The notes below the pieces were generated by a model that ran no database searches, had not been told where the DNA came from, and saw only the letters and a list, made by a program, of their open reading frames with translations. Source: Cyclobacterium sp. 1_MG-2023 (lineage in GTDB: Bacteria > Bacteroidota > Bacteroidia > Cytophagales > Cyclobacteriaceae). From it: 64,000 nucleotides of DNA. The first letter of the stretch is position 1, and each line of letters begins with the position of its first letter. Below, piece by piece: positions 44,517 through 53,920 of this stretch. The stretch spans positions 248,001 through 312,000 of the forward strand of contig NZ_JAUOPC010000006.1 of assembly GCF_030546805.1 (NCBI RefSeq), written 5' to 3'. The translations under genes were made by a program, and so were the position numbers.

Positions 44517-44969
44517 ATGAGCTTAAAAACCAACATAGAAAAAGAAATCAAACAAGCAATGCTAGCTAAGGACAAAGACAGGTTGCGTGGATTGCGCGCT
44601 ATCAAGTCTATGATCATGCTTGAAGAAACTAAAACAGGAAATGAAACCGGGCTTTCGGATGCTGAAGAGTTACAAATCCTGACCAAAGCTGCCAAGCAAA
44701 GAAGAGATTCTATAGAAATATTTGAGAAGCAGGACAGGAAAGACCTTGCCAAATTGGAGATTACGGAACTGGAAGTGATCAGCGAATTTCTTCCCAAGCA
44801 GCTTAGTGAAGAAGAATTGACGGCAGAGTTGGAGGCCATCATCAGCCAAACAGGTGCATCAGGACCTAAGGACATGGGAAAAGTAATGGGAATGGCAACA
44901 AAAAAATTAGCCGGTAAGGCAGATGGAAAAGCCATTTCTCAAAAAGTGAAATCTTTATTAAACCCTTAA
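44517..44969 (+). CDS. yqeY: GatB/YqeY-domain protein
   Basis: The 150-residue protein matches the GatB/YqeY family throughout: a helical start MSLKTNIEKEIKQAMLAKDK, the FLPKQLSEEEL segment, and the final KGKADGKAISQKVK-like helix. This fold is shared with the tRNA-binding tail of GatB, but the stand-alone protein's role is not established. It precedes cvpA by seven bases. Confidence 0.92.
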   Translation: MSLKTNIEKEIKQAMLAKDKDRLRGLRAIKSMIMLEETKTGNETGLSDAEELQILTKAAKQRRDSIEIFEKQDRKDLAKLEITELEVISEFLPKQLSEEELTAELEAIISQTGASGPKDMGKVMGMATKKLAGKADGKAISQKVKSLLNP

Positions 44970-44976
44970 GGATAAT

Positions 44977-45522
44977 TTGAGCACGATAGACATTATCATA
45001 TTGGGCATGCTGGCTGTTGGAGCCTTTAGTGGCTACCGTCAGGGGCTTTTTATTGGACTTTTGTCTATCCTGGCTTTTTTTGTAGGTATAATTCTGGCTT
45101 TTCGCTTTATGAATTGGGGCGCGGAGCTACTTACAGATAAGGTGGAAAGCTTGACCTTTATGTTGCCCTTCGTGGCTTTTGTATTGATCTTTCTGGCGGT
45201 AACTGTTTCCATTCGGATATTGGCTTACCTTGTCAAAAAAGCCTTGGATCTTACCATCCTCGGAACTTTTGATAGCTTTGCAGGAGCCATTTTAGGTATT
45301 TTCAAATGGAGTATTATGATCAGCCTTTTGATTTGGGTGGCCAACTCCTTTGAATTTCAAGTGCCTTCCGAAATGAAAAAAGATGCAGTAATCTATCCGA
45401 TTATAGTACCTGTAGCCCCTACCATGGTTGCAGTATTGGATGACTATACTCCTATAATCGATACGGCCATTGCTACTATCAAAGAACTCGTAAATAGCTC
45501 TTCCGGTGATTTTGTTAATTGA
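44977..45522 (+). CDS. CvpA-family membrane protein
   Basis: The 181-residue protein has four hydrophobic helices and the family start IDIIILGMLAVGAFSGYRQGLF. CvpA relatives are needed for colicin V production in E. coli and for envelope homeostasis elsewhere. It uses a TTG start at 44977, because the family sequence begins right at that point. It overlaps the next gene by 17 bp. Confidence 0.85.
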   Translation: MSTIDIIILGMLAVGAFSGYRQGLFIGLLSILAFFVGIILAFRFMNWGAELLTDKVESLTFMLPFVAFVLIFLAVTVSIRILAYLVKKALDLTILGTFDSFAGAILGIFKWSIMISLLIWVANSFEFQVPSEMKKDAVIYPIIVPVAPTMVAVLDDYTPIIDTAIATIKELVNSSSGDFVN

Positions 45523-46096
45523 TAACTTCGATTCTTTTGCTCATATTCTAGCAGATTATTTTAGAAGAACGGGAGAGCAGGTAACCGTTTTGCGAAACGA
45601 TGTAAGTTTGGCTGAAGTGCACAGCTTTACCTTTTCTGCTTTGGTGATATCACCGGGGCCGGAAACACCCGATAAAGCAGGCAACTTAATGGAAATTTTG
45701 GCCTATTATTATGATAAGGTACCTGTTTTGGGTATTTGTCTGGGGCATCAGGCCATAGGTACATTTTTTGGCGCCAAATTGGTTAAGAGCCCTTGGCCCA
45801 TGCATGGCAAAATTTCTATTGTTTCCCAGAGAAAGAAGCATGAAATATTAAAAAATATTCCGGGACGATTTAAGGTAACCCGTTATCATTCCTTGGAATT
45901 GGAGGATCTTCCCGATAGTTTGGAGGTTATTCTTGAAGAGGAGAATGGGGCAGTGATGTCTTTTTCCCACCGATACTTGCCTATTGTAGGGATTCAATTT
46001 CATCCGGAGGCTCATCTAACTGAATATGGTGAGCAGTTGATCCTAAATTGGGTAAATTTAATAAATGAATTGAAAGTCCCTCAAATTCATTATTGA
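45506..46096 (+). CDS. glutamine amidotransferase component of anthranilate / aminodeoxychorismate synthase
   Basis: The 196-residue protein is a class I glutaminase: LLIDNFDSFAH, oxyanion segment ISPGPETP, the nucleophile in GICLGHQAIG and the His-Glu pair in QFHPEA. Together with a TrpE or PabB subunit it would supply ammonia for tryptophan or folate synthesis; that partner is not nearby, so trpG and pabA cannot be told apart. Translation starts at GTG 45506 (or TTG 45512), inside the cvpA 3' end. Confidence 0.88.
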   Translation: MILLIDNFDSFAHILADYFRRTGEQVTVLRNDVSLAEVHSFTFSALVISPGPETPDKAGNLMEILAYYYDKVPVLGICLGHQAIGTFFGAKLVKSPWPMHGKISIVSQRKKHEILKNIPGRFKVTRYHSLELEDLPDSLEVILEEENGAVMSFSHRYLPIVGIQFHPEAHLTEYGEQLILNWVNLINELKVPQIHY

Positions 46097-46228
46097 TGCT
46101 TGTTTAGCGATAATTTGCTGTTTTATAAGCTACTTTCACCTCCAAAAAGGTTAAGAAATTAAGGGAAATGAACAAAGGGAGGCTTATTCTCGTTTTATTT
46201 TTCGAATCCTTTTAATACCTTTATCTAC

Positions 46229-46894
46229 ATGCGTGCAATAGAATTTATAAACAACCTCATTCCTCCTCTAAAATTTACTGACAAAGTAAAGTTAGGGCTT
46301 TCCTGGATGGAAGAAATCAGGACGGATATAATACCTGTTGTAGACAAAGGTTTATTTAAGGGTTTTATTACAGATGAAATCATCTATGAACTCAATGATC
46401 CTGAAATGACCCTTGAAATTGTAGAGTTGGTAGGAAGTGCCAGTATTGTTCAGGAGGATCGCCATATTTATGATGTATTAAGGGTCTCCTCTGAAAATGA
46501 GGTTAGCATGGTGGCCGTATTAAATAAGGAATTGAAATACCTAGGTGTGGTCACCCAAGAAGGAGCTATATCTGCCTTTACGGATAGCATCTCCATCCAA
46601 TCTCAGGGAGGAGTTTTGATTTTGTCCATGTTTATGACCGATTACAGCCTGTATGATATCGCAAGGGTGGTGGAGTCAGAAAATGCAAAAGTGCTTAGCA
46701 GTTTTATATCAGATGATCCCCTAGATGACAGTAAAATTAAAGTTACCCTAAAAATAGATCAGGTAGAACTCCGACACATCAAGGCCACGTTGGAGCGATT
46801 TGGTTACAAGGTTATTGACCATTACCAAGAAGAAGAGGGCATCAATAGTGATCAGGATCGCCTTGGTAACTTGATGCGGTTTTTAGATATCTGA
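46229..46894 (+). CDS. CBS-domain protein
   Basis: The 221-residue protein has a tandem CBS pair at about 1-125 and a C-terminal ACT-like part (GGVLILSMFMTDYSLYDIARV onward), resembling AcuB-type regulators that bind adenylates. It lies immediately before nadK (six bases between), a pairing common in Bacteroidota. Direct control of NAD kinase by nucleotides is a reasonable inference, not shown. A TACCTTTA element at 46216-46223 may be its -7 box. Confidence 0.85.
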   Translation: MRAIEFINNLIPPLKFTDKVKLGLSWMEEIRTDIIPVVDKGLFKGFITDEIIYELNDPEMTLEIVELVGSASIVQEDRHIYDVLRVSSENEVSMVAVLNKELKYLGVVTQEGAISAFTDSISIQSQGGVLILSMFMTDYSLYDIARVVESENAKVLSSFISDDPLDDSKIKVTLKIDQVELRHIKATLERFGYKVIDHYQEEEGINSDQDRLGNLMRFLDI

Positions 46895-46900
46895 TCTTAC

Positions 46901-47776
46901 ATGAATATATTACTTCACGGCATCAATATATCCACTCAGTTTCAAACTTGTATTTACCAACTGATTCAAGCTTTTGAAGAAAATGGATCAAATGTAAAGC
47001 TTACCAAAAACCTGTTTACCTCCCTTCGGAAGAAGGAGGGCTTAAGTCCTATTGTGACTCCTTTGAACTCAAAGAATGATTTGGCAGCCGTAGATGTGGT
47101 CATTTCCATTGGGGGTGATGGCACTTTATTGGATACCATTTCCCTAATCGGGGCTTATGAAATCCCGGTATTGGGCATCAACACGGGTAGGATGGGATTT
47201 CTGGCCACCATAGCCAAGGAAGACATTAAAGCAGCGGTCAAAGATTTATTGGAAGGCCGGTATGCTTTGGAAGACAGGAGCTTGGTCAGGTTAGAGTCCA
47301 GTGTACCCCTTTTCAAGGGTCTAAATTTTGGATTGAACGAGTTTACCATACATAAGAGAGACACTTCTTCGATGATTACGGTACATACCTATATAGATGG
47401 GGATTACCTGAATAGTTATTGGGCAGATGGGATCATTGTATCCACCCCCACCGGGTCCACAGGTTATTCTTTAAGTTGTGGAGGTCCACTGATATCACCA
47501 CTGGCCAAAAACTTTGTAATTACCCCGGTTAGTCCGCACAACCTGAATGTGAGGCCGATTGTGGTATCTGATGATAGTGAAATCTCCTTTAAAATAGAAG
47601 GTAGGAGTGAAAAATTCCTTGTATCTTTAGATTCCAGATCTGCGCCAATTGATGCGTCCGTAGAGCTGAAAATTAAAAAAGAATTATTTGTAGCGAAGCT
47701 GGTTAAGTTTCACGATTACAGCTTCTTTGACACCCTTAGGCAAAAATTGAACTGGGGATATGACATGAGAAACTAG
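46901..47776 (+). CDS. nadK: NAD kinase
   Basis: NadK phosphorylates NAD to NADP. The 291-residue protein has the GGDGT motif, the NEFTIHKRD segment and the TPTGSTGYSLSCGGP loop, all signatures of the family. It follows the CBS-domain gene and precedes porG; a weak terminator separates it from porG. The length is normal. Confidence 0.97.
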   Translation: MNILLHGINISTQFQTCIYQLIQAFEENGSNVKLTKNLFTSLRKKEGLSPIVTPLNSKNDLAAVDVVISIGGDGTLLDTISLIGAYEIPVLGINTGRMGFLATIAKEDIKAAVKDLLEGRYALEDRSLVRLESSVPLFKGLNFGLNEFTIHKRDTSSMITVHTYIDGDYLNSYWADGIIVSTPTGSTGYSLSCGGPLISPLAKNFVITPVSPHNLNVRPIVVSDDSEISFKIEGRSEKFLVSLDSRSAPIDASVELKIKKELFVAKLVKFHDYSFFDTLRQKLNWGYDMRN

Positions 47777-47790
47777 TTTTAACAATATTT

Positions 47791-47820
47791 AACCCACAGT
47801 ATACTTGGTTGGGTTTTTTA
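47791..47820 (+). terminator. weak terminator after nadK
   Basis: AACCCA at 47791-47796 pairs with TGGGTT at 47810-47815, and a T-run follows. It suggests nadK and porG are partly separate transcripts. Confidence 0.45.
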
Positions 47821-47850
47821 TTCGTTGGGTAGTTTATAAATTGCAACGAC

Positions 47851-48609
47851 TTGAATAAATCCAGGTTTTACACATTAGCACTATCAGTAATTTTGGTCTT
47901 TACAGGTTTGGGAATTTCTCAAACTGTAAAAGCCCAACAGCATGAGATAGGTTTAGGTTTAGGTGCGGGGACATATACCGGAGATATCCTTCGGATCATT
48001 GACCCAAACCAGCTTGGTATTCAAGGAACGTTATTTGGCAGACGAAATTTTGACAATGCCTGGAGCTTAAGGGCCGGGTTTTCCATCGCTAGATTAAATG
48101 GAGCGGACAGTATCCGCCCCTTAGATCAGGTAGCAGCAACCAGAAATGCCTTTTTTAATGGCACCATGGCTGAAGTATCTGCAAGGATGGAGTTTCATTT
48201 CATAGACTATATGAGTCATAAGTCAACCAGTAGGTTTTCTCCATTTGGCTTTTTTGGTTTGGGATATGGTTTGTTCTTCGGACAAGGTCAATCCTATGAA
48301 GGAGACATACAACCCGGAAACTACAGCTTGGGCACTGTAATTCTTCCCTTTGGGGCAGGAATAAAATACAAACTTAAAGACCGTATTTTACTCTCTTTTG
48401 AAGGGGGAGCAAAGGCAACCTTTACAGACAATTTGGATAAAATCGGAGATGAATCCATTTATTTGCCACGGTACAGAACCGATCCGGGCACAGGAAATCA
48501 AGTGCTAGAACCAACAAGCATTAATTTTGGCAATTCATCTGACCGTGATTGGTATTACTTTTTGGGCTTTACCATAAGCTATTCCTTTCATCAGATCAAG
48601 TGCTACTAG
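47851..48609 (+). CDS. porG: PorG-like outer-membrane beta-barrel protein (DUF6089)
   Basis: The 252-residue protein has a signal peptide ending in VKAQQ and a barrel start GLGLGAGTYTGDI, then FGRRNF, typical of the PorG/DUF6089 family. PorG is an outer-membrane component of type IX secretion that associates with PorK, PorN and PorE. In many Bacteroidota it lies before uppS and bamA, as here. Translation starts at TTG 47851, since no ATG precedes the signal peptide. Confidence 0.75.
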   Translation: MNKSRFYTLALSVILVFTGLGISQTVKAQQHEIGLGLGAGTYTGDILRIIDPNQLGIQGTLFGRRNFDNAWSLRAGFSIARLNGADSIRPLDQVAATRNAFFNGTMAEVSARMEFHFIDYMSHKSTSRFSPFGFFGLGYGLFFGQGQSYEGDIQPGNYSLGTVILPFGAGIKYKLKDRILLSFEGGAKATFTDNLDKIGDESIYLPRYRTDPGTGNQVLEPTSINFGNSSDRDWYYFLGFTISYSFHQIKCY

Positions 48610-48691
48610 TACAATAATTGACCTCAGGATAGAATTTTTAAAAAAGAAGTGTCATTTTTGTAAATCAATTAAACCAACAGAGAATTTTGGA

Positions 48692-49435
48692 ATGAATGAA
48701 GTGATTGACAAGGGCAATATACCCCGACATATTGCAGTGATTATGGATGGCAATGGGCGTTGGGCTCAGAAGAAAGGTGCCATGCGGATATTTGGCCACA
48801 GAAATGCATTGGCCGCTGTAAGGGATGCCATCGAAGGGTCGGCAGAATTAGGGGTAGATTTTATTACCTTGTATGCCTTCTCTACTGAAAATTGGTCCAG
48901 GCCCAAAGATGAAGTGGATGCACTGATGGAGATATTGGTTCAGGCTATTACAGATGAGGTGCCCACCATGATGAAGAACAATATCAAACTGGAAACCATC
49001 GGCGATATTGATAGCCTTCCTGATTCGTGCAGAAAGCACCTTAAGATGGGGAAAGAAAAAACCAAAGACAATACCGGCATGACTGTCGTGTTGGCATTGA
49101 GCTATAGTGGTCGTTGGGAGTTAGAAAAGGCTGTTCAGGCCATTGTCAAAAAAGTAGTTAATGGTGAGTTATCAGCAGAAGCCATCAATCAAAAAGTGAT
49201 TGGAGAGCACCTGAATACTGCCAATATACCTGATCCGGAACTGTTAATCAGAACCAGTGGTGAAATCAGGATAAGTAATTTTATGTTATGGCAATTGGCC
49301 TATACAGAATTATATTTCACTGAAGTGCTTTGGCCGGATTTCCGGAAAAAACACTTGCATGAAGCCATACTAGCTTTTCAGAAAAGGGAAAGAAGGTTTG
49401 GTAAAACAGGAGCACAAACTAAAGGCTCCAATTGA
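48692..49435 (+). CDS. uppS: isoprenyl transferase (undecaprenyl diphosphate synthase)
   Basis: It makes the C55 lipid carrier for cell-wall precursors. The 247-residue cis-prenyltransferase has the catalytic segment VIMDGNGRWA with D19, FGHRNAL, TLYAFSTENW and RTSGEIRISNF (here I-S instead of L-S). It precedes bamA, forming the familiar Bacteroidota block. Confidence 0.96.
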   Translation: MNEVIDKGNIPRHIAVIMDGNGRWAQKKGAMRIFGHRNALAAVRDAIEGSAELGVDFITLYAFSTENWSRPKDEVDALMEILVQAITDEVPTMMKNNIKLETIGDIDSLPDSCRKHLKMGKEKTKDNTGMTVVLALSYSGRWELEKAVQAIVKKVVNGELSAEAINQKVIGEHLNTANIPDPELLIRTSGEIRISNFMLWQLAYTELYFTEVLWPDFRKKHLHEAILAFQKRERRFGKTGAQTKGSN

Positions 49436-49522
49436 CACTACTTGTTCTGAAATGAGTTAAGAATTTCAGAATTATTGCTGCCTCAGCACAAATATTACTG
49501 GGGTTAAATTTGATCGTTTGAA

Positions 49523-52234
49523 ATGAAAAAGAATTTATTAATTATTTACTTGCTGCTATTGACCGGAGTGGCAGAGGCCCAAATAAGGTTGGGGCAAAGC
49601 CGGTACACCAGTAAGGAGCCGGTAAATATTATAGACCTAAGTTATACCAGTCCAAAAAAGTACAGAATAGCGTCCATTGAGGCTGTTGGTCTAAGTACTT
49701 TGGACGAAACAGCCATTATTTCTTTGGCGGGTCTTCGTGTGGATGATCAAATAACTGTTCCCGGTGATGCCATTTCAGGAGCATTAAAAAAGCTTTGGGG
49801 GCAAGGAATTATTGGAGATGTTAAAATCTTGGTTACAAAAATTGAAGGGGATGACATCCACCTTTTATTAGACCTGACCGAGAGACCTCGATTTAGCCGG
49901 TTTGATTTTACCGGGGTTAATAAAACCCAGGAAGGAGAACTCAAAGACAAGGTAAATATTACCGGGCGTGTAGTTAGGGATGATGTACTCAATACGGCCC
50001 AGCGCAATATTAGAGATTATTTTGTTGGCAAAGGCTTTCTGAATACAGAAGTGAAAGTAGTACAGGAAAGAGATACTACCCTTCCTAACAGTGTCAAACT
50101 TCGATTTGACGTAGACAAGAAAAGCAAAGTACGTATCAATGAAATCGCCTTTGATGGCAATGAAAATATTTCAGACAATCGCCTGAAGAAAAAAATGAAA
50201 GGAACGCACGAGCATGCTCGTGTTTATATATTCAAAGATTTATTGTCAAGGCTTTTAAAAGCCAACCCTAAAAACATCAGCAATGCAGTGGCGAATAGAA
50301 ATCCTGTAACTGATGAAGAAGTGAAAGCTTATATCAATAGAAACTTCAAACTTAATTTCTTTAATGGGTCTAAGTTTGTAAAAAGCGATTACCGTGATGA
50401 TAAAAAGGCTATCGTTGATTTTTACAATAGCCGTGGTTATCGAGACGCAGAGATTTTATCAGATAGCGTTTTCCGTTTTGATGATAGCCGTATTAATATT
50501 AATCTTGACATAGAGGAAGGAAAGCAATACTATTATCGAAACATTGCGTTTTCGGGAAACTATATTCATACCGATGAAGAGCTTCAAGCAAAACTGGGGA
50601 TATTTAGTGGAGACATTTACAACAAAGAAAAGCTAGACAAGAGGCTTAATTATGATCCCCAAAGAGGTGATGATGTCAGTTCTCTGTACCAAGACAATGG
50701 CTATTTGTTTTTCACGATAGACCCTGTGGAGGTAAATATTGCAGCGGATTCCATAGACATTGAGTTGAGGATATTTGAAGGACCTCAAGTGACGGTAAAT
50801 AGTGTTACAATTGAAGGGAATGAGCGTACCAGTGACCATGTGGTCATGAGGGAAATACGAATTCTTCCCGGACAGTTGTTTAATAGAAAAGCCTTGGTAA
50901 GAACCATTCGAGAGCTGTCTCAAATCGGTTACTTCAACCCTGAAAATATTGAGCCGGATATGCGTCCTAATTTTGAGGATGCAACTGTTGACATTACCTT
51001 CCAACTTGAAGAAAGGCCAAATGATCAGATCGAGCTTTCCGGAGGTTGGGGTGGTCTCTTTGGCTTTGTGGGAACGGTAGGGCTTACCTTCAATAACTTC
51101 TCAATCAAAAACATCAAAGACTTTTCCAAATGGAGACCACTTCCGGTAGGGGATGGGCAGAAACTTTCTTTGAGAGTACAGGCCAATGGTAAAAGTTTCC
51201 AGAATTATAGCATGTCCTTTACCGAACCTTGGTTTGGAGGCAAAAAACCAAATGCTTTAAGTTTTAGCTTCAACCATTCTGTACAAAGACAGTTGAATTT
51301 TTACAGTACTACCAATTTCGGTGAAGAACTGGGATCTTTCAAAATTACCGGTGCTTCTATTGGCTTGGCAAAAAGGGTTACCTGGCCGGATGATTACTTC
51401 CAGATCAGTAACAGTCTCCAATTTCAGAATTATAATTTTGATGAATACGGAAACTATTTCGGCTTAAGCTTTAATACAGGTAATGCGAAAAGTGTGGCCT
51501 TGAACACCACCATATCCAGAAACAACCTGGATCAGGCCATCTATCCTAGGTTTGGTTCTAACATTACCTTGAGTGCCTCACTCACTCCACCTTATGCAGC
51601 CTTGAACAATGGCCTGACAAGTGAATCAACCGATCAGGAGAAATACCAATGGCTGGAGTACCACAAATGGATGTTTGACGGGTCTTTTTACACCCCGGTA
51701 ATGGGGTCTACCAAGCTTGTATTGAGTGCGCGAACACACCTGGGTTTCTTAGGTTCCTATGGAGACAAGACGGGTATAATACCTCTTGAACGATTTGTTT
51801 TGGGTGGTGATGGTATGAACATGATGAACTTTGCTCTTGGTCAAGAAATTATTGGTCTGAGAGGTTACGAAAACCAATCCATTACCCCAGGAAAAGAATT
51901 TAGAAATCAACCCAATGCACCTGTAGCTTATGGTGGTGTGGTTTATAATAAACATGTAATGGAACTCCGTTTCCTTGTATCTCCTAACCCTTCTGCCACC
52001 ATCTTCTTACTTGGTTTTGCAGAGGCAGGAAATAACTGGGGAAATTATCAAGATTATAACCCTTATGATCTGAAAAAATCCGCCGGTTTTGGTGCGAGGA
52101 TATTCATGCCGGCCTTTGGTTTACTAGGTATCGATTGGGGTTATGGATTTGATGGTGTTTCAACAACAAGTGATCCAAACCCAGGACCAAGTGGTGGAAT
52201 GTTTCACTTTACCATTGGTCAACAATTCAGATAA
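49523..52234 (+). CDS. bamA: outer-membrane assembly factor BamA
   Basis: BamA inserts beta-barrel proteins in the outer membrane. The 903-residue protein has a signal peptide (ends VAEAQ), five POTRA repeats to about residue 480, and a C-terminal barrel including the conserved GLRGYENQSITPG (L6 VRGF/Y-like) and the terminal motif ending in aromatic-rich GQQFR. Length is slightly above the E. coli protein. A TAAATTTG at 49505-49512 is a possible -7 box. It is followed closely by two skp genes. Confidence 0.95.
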   Translation: MKKNLLIIYLLLLTGVAEAQIRLGQSRYTSKEPVNIIDLSYTSPKKYRIASIEAVGLSTLDETAIISLAGLRVDDQITVPGDAISGALKKLWGQGIIGDVKILVTKIEGDDIHLLLDLTERPRFSRFDFTGVNKTQEGELKDKVNITGRVVRDDVLNTAQRNIRDYFVGKGFLNTEVKVVQERDTTLPNSVKLRFDVDKKSKVRINEIAFDGNENISDNRLKKKMKGTHEHARVYIFKDLLSRLLKANPKNISNAVANRNPVTDEEVKAYINRNFKLNFFNGSKFVKSDYRDDKKAIVDFYNSRGYRDAEILSDSVFRFDDSRININLDIEEGKQYYYRNIAFSGNYIHTDEELQAKLGIFSGDIYNKEKLDKRLNYDPQRGDDVSSLYQDNGYLFFTIDPVEVNIAADSIDIELRIFEGPQVTVNSVTIEGNERTSDHVVMREIRILPGQLFNRKALVRTIRELSQIGYFNPENIEPDMRPNFEDATVDITFQLEERPNDQIELSGGWGGLFGFVGTVGLTFNNFSIKNIKDFSKWRPLPVGDGQKLSLRVQANGKSFQNYSMSFTEPWFGGKKPNALSFSFNHSVQRQLNFYSTTNFGEELGSFKITGASIGLAKRVTWPDDYFQISNSLQFQNYNFDEYGNYFGLSFNTGNAKSVALNTTISRNNLDQAIYPRFGSNITLSASLTPPYAALNNGLTSESTDQEKYQWLEYHKWMFDGSFYTPVMGSTKLVLSARTHLGFLGSYGDKTGIIPLERFVLGGDGMNMMNFALGQEIIGLRGYENQSITPGKEFRNQPNAPVAYGGVVYNKHVMELRFLVSPNPSATIFLLGFAEAGNNWGNYQDYNPYDLKKSAGFGARIFMPAFGLLGIDWGYGFDGVSTTSDPNPGPSGGMFHFTIGQQFR

Positions 52235-52236
52235 TT

Positions 52237-52761
52237 ATGGAAAAGTCCCTGAAATTGTTATTTTTGCTAACCTTTTTGCCCATTGTGTTAATGGGACAGA
52301 AATTGGGCTATGTTGATACAGAATATATTCTCAACAAGCATCCGGATTACAAAAAGATTCAGGGAGAAATGGAAGCCTTAAGTTCAGAATGGAAAAAAGA
52401 GGCACAAAATTTGGAGGAGGAGATACAACAGATGTACAGTGACCTCCAAGGTGAGCAGGTTTTGCTTACCGAAGAAATGTACCAGGAAAGACTGGAACTT
52501 ATAAGAGAAAAACAAAAAGAGGCCCGGGCCTTCAATAACAGAATATTTGGTGAAAATGGGCAACTGTACCAGAAACAAGCAGAACTGCTGCAGCCGCTCC
52601 AATCAACCATATATGATGCCATTGACAGGGTCTCTAAACGAAATGGCATTGCCATTTTATTTGACAAAGCATCAAGTCCTACGTCCATAATTTATACGGA
52701 CCCAAGACATGATTACTCGGATTTTATCATCGAAGAATTAGGATTAGAAGAAAACAATTAA
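52237..52761 (+). CDS. OmpH/Skp-family periplasmic chaperone 1
   Basis: The 174-residue protein has a signal peptide (ends LMGQ) and a long helical, Glu/Gln-rich coiled-coil region. The motif KLGYVDTEYILNKHPDYK starts the family fold. Skp holds outer-membrane proteins until BamA inserts them. It starts two bases after bamA and 21 bases before a second skp gene. Confidence 0.9.
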   Translation: MEKSLKLLFLLTFLPIVLMGQKLGYVDTEYILNKHPDYKKIQGEMEALSSEWKKEAQNLEEEIQQMYSDLQGEQVLLTEEMYQERLELIREKQKEARAFNNRIFGENGQLYQKQAELLQPLQSTIYDAIDRVSKRNGIAILFDKASSPTSIIYTDPRHDYSDFIIEELGLEENN

Positions 52762-52782
52762 AATTAACAAAGTTTAACAATT

Positions 52783-53325
52783 ATGAAAGCAAGAATTTTC
52801 CTATCAGCAATTGCCCTCTTTTGCTTTGGATTTGTAGCAAATGCACAAGAAGTCAAAATTGGATATACCAATGTAGAGTATATCATGAGCTTGATGCCGG
52901 AGATGGAGCAAATAGACGCTGATATCAAAGACTATAGCAACCAATTGGGTCAACAAATCCAAACGAAAAGTACAGATTTTCAAAGGCAAGCACAGGCTTT
53001 CCAGCAAGCGGCACCTAATATGACAGAGGATGCAAGGAACACGAAGCAACAAGAACTTCAAAAATTGCAACAAGAAATCCAGAAGTTTGAGCAGGATGCC
53101 CAAGCAGGCTACCAAAGAAAGCTTCAGGAGTTATTAGAACCTGTACAAACCAAGGTTTACAATGCGATCAATTCAGTAGCAGCAGAACATAATTATACAC
53201 ATATCTTATCTGAGTCTGCAGGTCAGGCACCAGTGATTCTGTACACCAAAGACAATGATCCATTTACAGATCTTGTTTTGGCCAAGTTAGGGGTTGAAGC
53301 TACGGCCGCTCCCGCTGCCAATTAA
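52783..53325 (+). CDS. OmpH/Skp-family periplasmic chaperone 2
   Basis: The 180-residue paralogue of the preceding gene has the signal ending NAQE, the motif KIGYTNVEYIMSLMPE, a Gln-rich coiled coil (about 50-125) and a short tail ending in AAPAAN. Duplication of skp next to bamA is usual in Bacteroidota. A strong terminator follows, closing the envelope operon. Confidence 0.9.
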   Translation: MKARIFLSAIALFCFGFVANAQEVKIGYTNVEYIMSLMPEMEQIDADIKDYSNQLGQQIQTKSTDFQRQAQAFQQAAPNMTEDARNTKQQELQKLQQEIQKFEQDAQAGYQRKLQELLEPVQTKVYNAINSVAAEHNYTHILSESAGQAPVILYTKDNDPFTDLVLAKLGVEATAAPAAN

Positions 53326-53351
53326 TTAAAACTTAATAAAATTATTTTATA

Positions 53352-53386
53352 CCCGGTTGCTTTTAAGTGACCGGGCTTTTTTATTT
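53352..53386 (+). terminator. rho-independent terminator after the second skp gene
   Basis: CCCGGT at 53352-53357 pairs with ACCGGG at 53370-53375, with CTTTTTT just after. This closes the uppS-bamA-skp-skp unit. Confidence 0.75.
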
Positions 53387-53412
53387 TTGGACTTGTACTA
53401 AATGTATAGCTT

Positions 53413-53796
53413 ATGAAATGGAAATTTTTAATTGTTTGTTTTTTAGCGGTTTCACCCTTATTTGCTCAGGAAGAAGTACCTTTTGATCTAGAAGCAGTGG
53501 AAGTAATGCTAGATGCTGAGGTAAATGGCTATCGGACATTTAAGTATGCCATCAGAAACAATGGACCGGAAACGGCTCCTGCGGGAACTTACAGTGTGTT
53601 TTTAAAGGTAAACGGCAAGATGATTAGCTTTGATACCAAAACTTCTGACATAGCATCAGGAAAGTCCTTGGTGTACGCTTCCGGGGAAAAATTTCTTGCC
53701 AATCAACCCGGCAAAAAATTAAAATACCGCTTGATTATCAATACCAAGGATAGCAAAAAGAACAACAACAAGCTTAAAGGAGAAATTATCCTTTAA
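53413..53796 (+). CDS. small exported protein with Ig-like character, unknown function
   Basis: The 127-residue protein has a signal peptide (ends PLFAQ) and then an all-beta, CARDB-like sequence (AEVNGYRTFKYAIRNNGPET). I do not recognise a precise family. It stands alone between the skp terminator and a convergent amidohydrolase gene. Confidence 0.6.
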   Translation: MKWKFLIVCFLAVSPLFAQEEVPFDLEAVEVMLDAEVNGYRTFKYAIRNNGPETAPAGTYSVFLKVNGKMISFDTKTSDIASGKSLVYASGEKFLANQPGKKLKYRLIINTKDSKKNNNKLKGEIIL

Positions 53797-53920
53797 TGTA
53801 AAGGGGAGTTTTTCACAATTTGTGCAAGGTTTCTGATTTAATTCCTTGTTTTGTGGCTGCTAGCCCATTCCTATGATAAAGTTATTAGGGCTTTATAGGA
53901 GCCTATTGTATTGACTCTAA

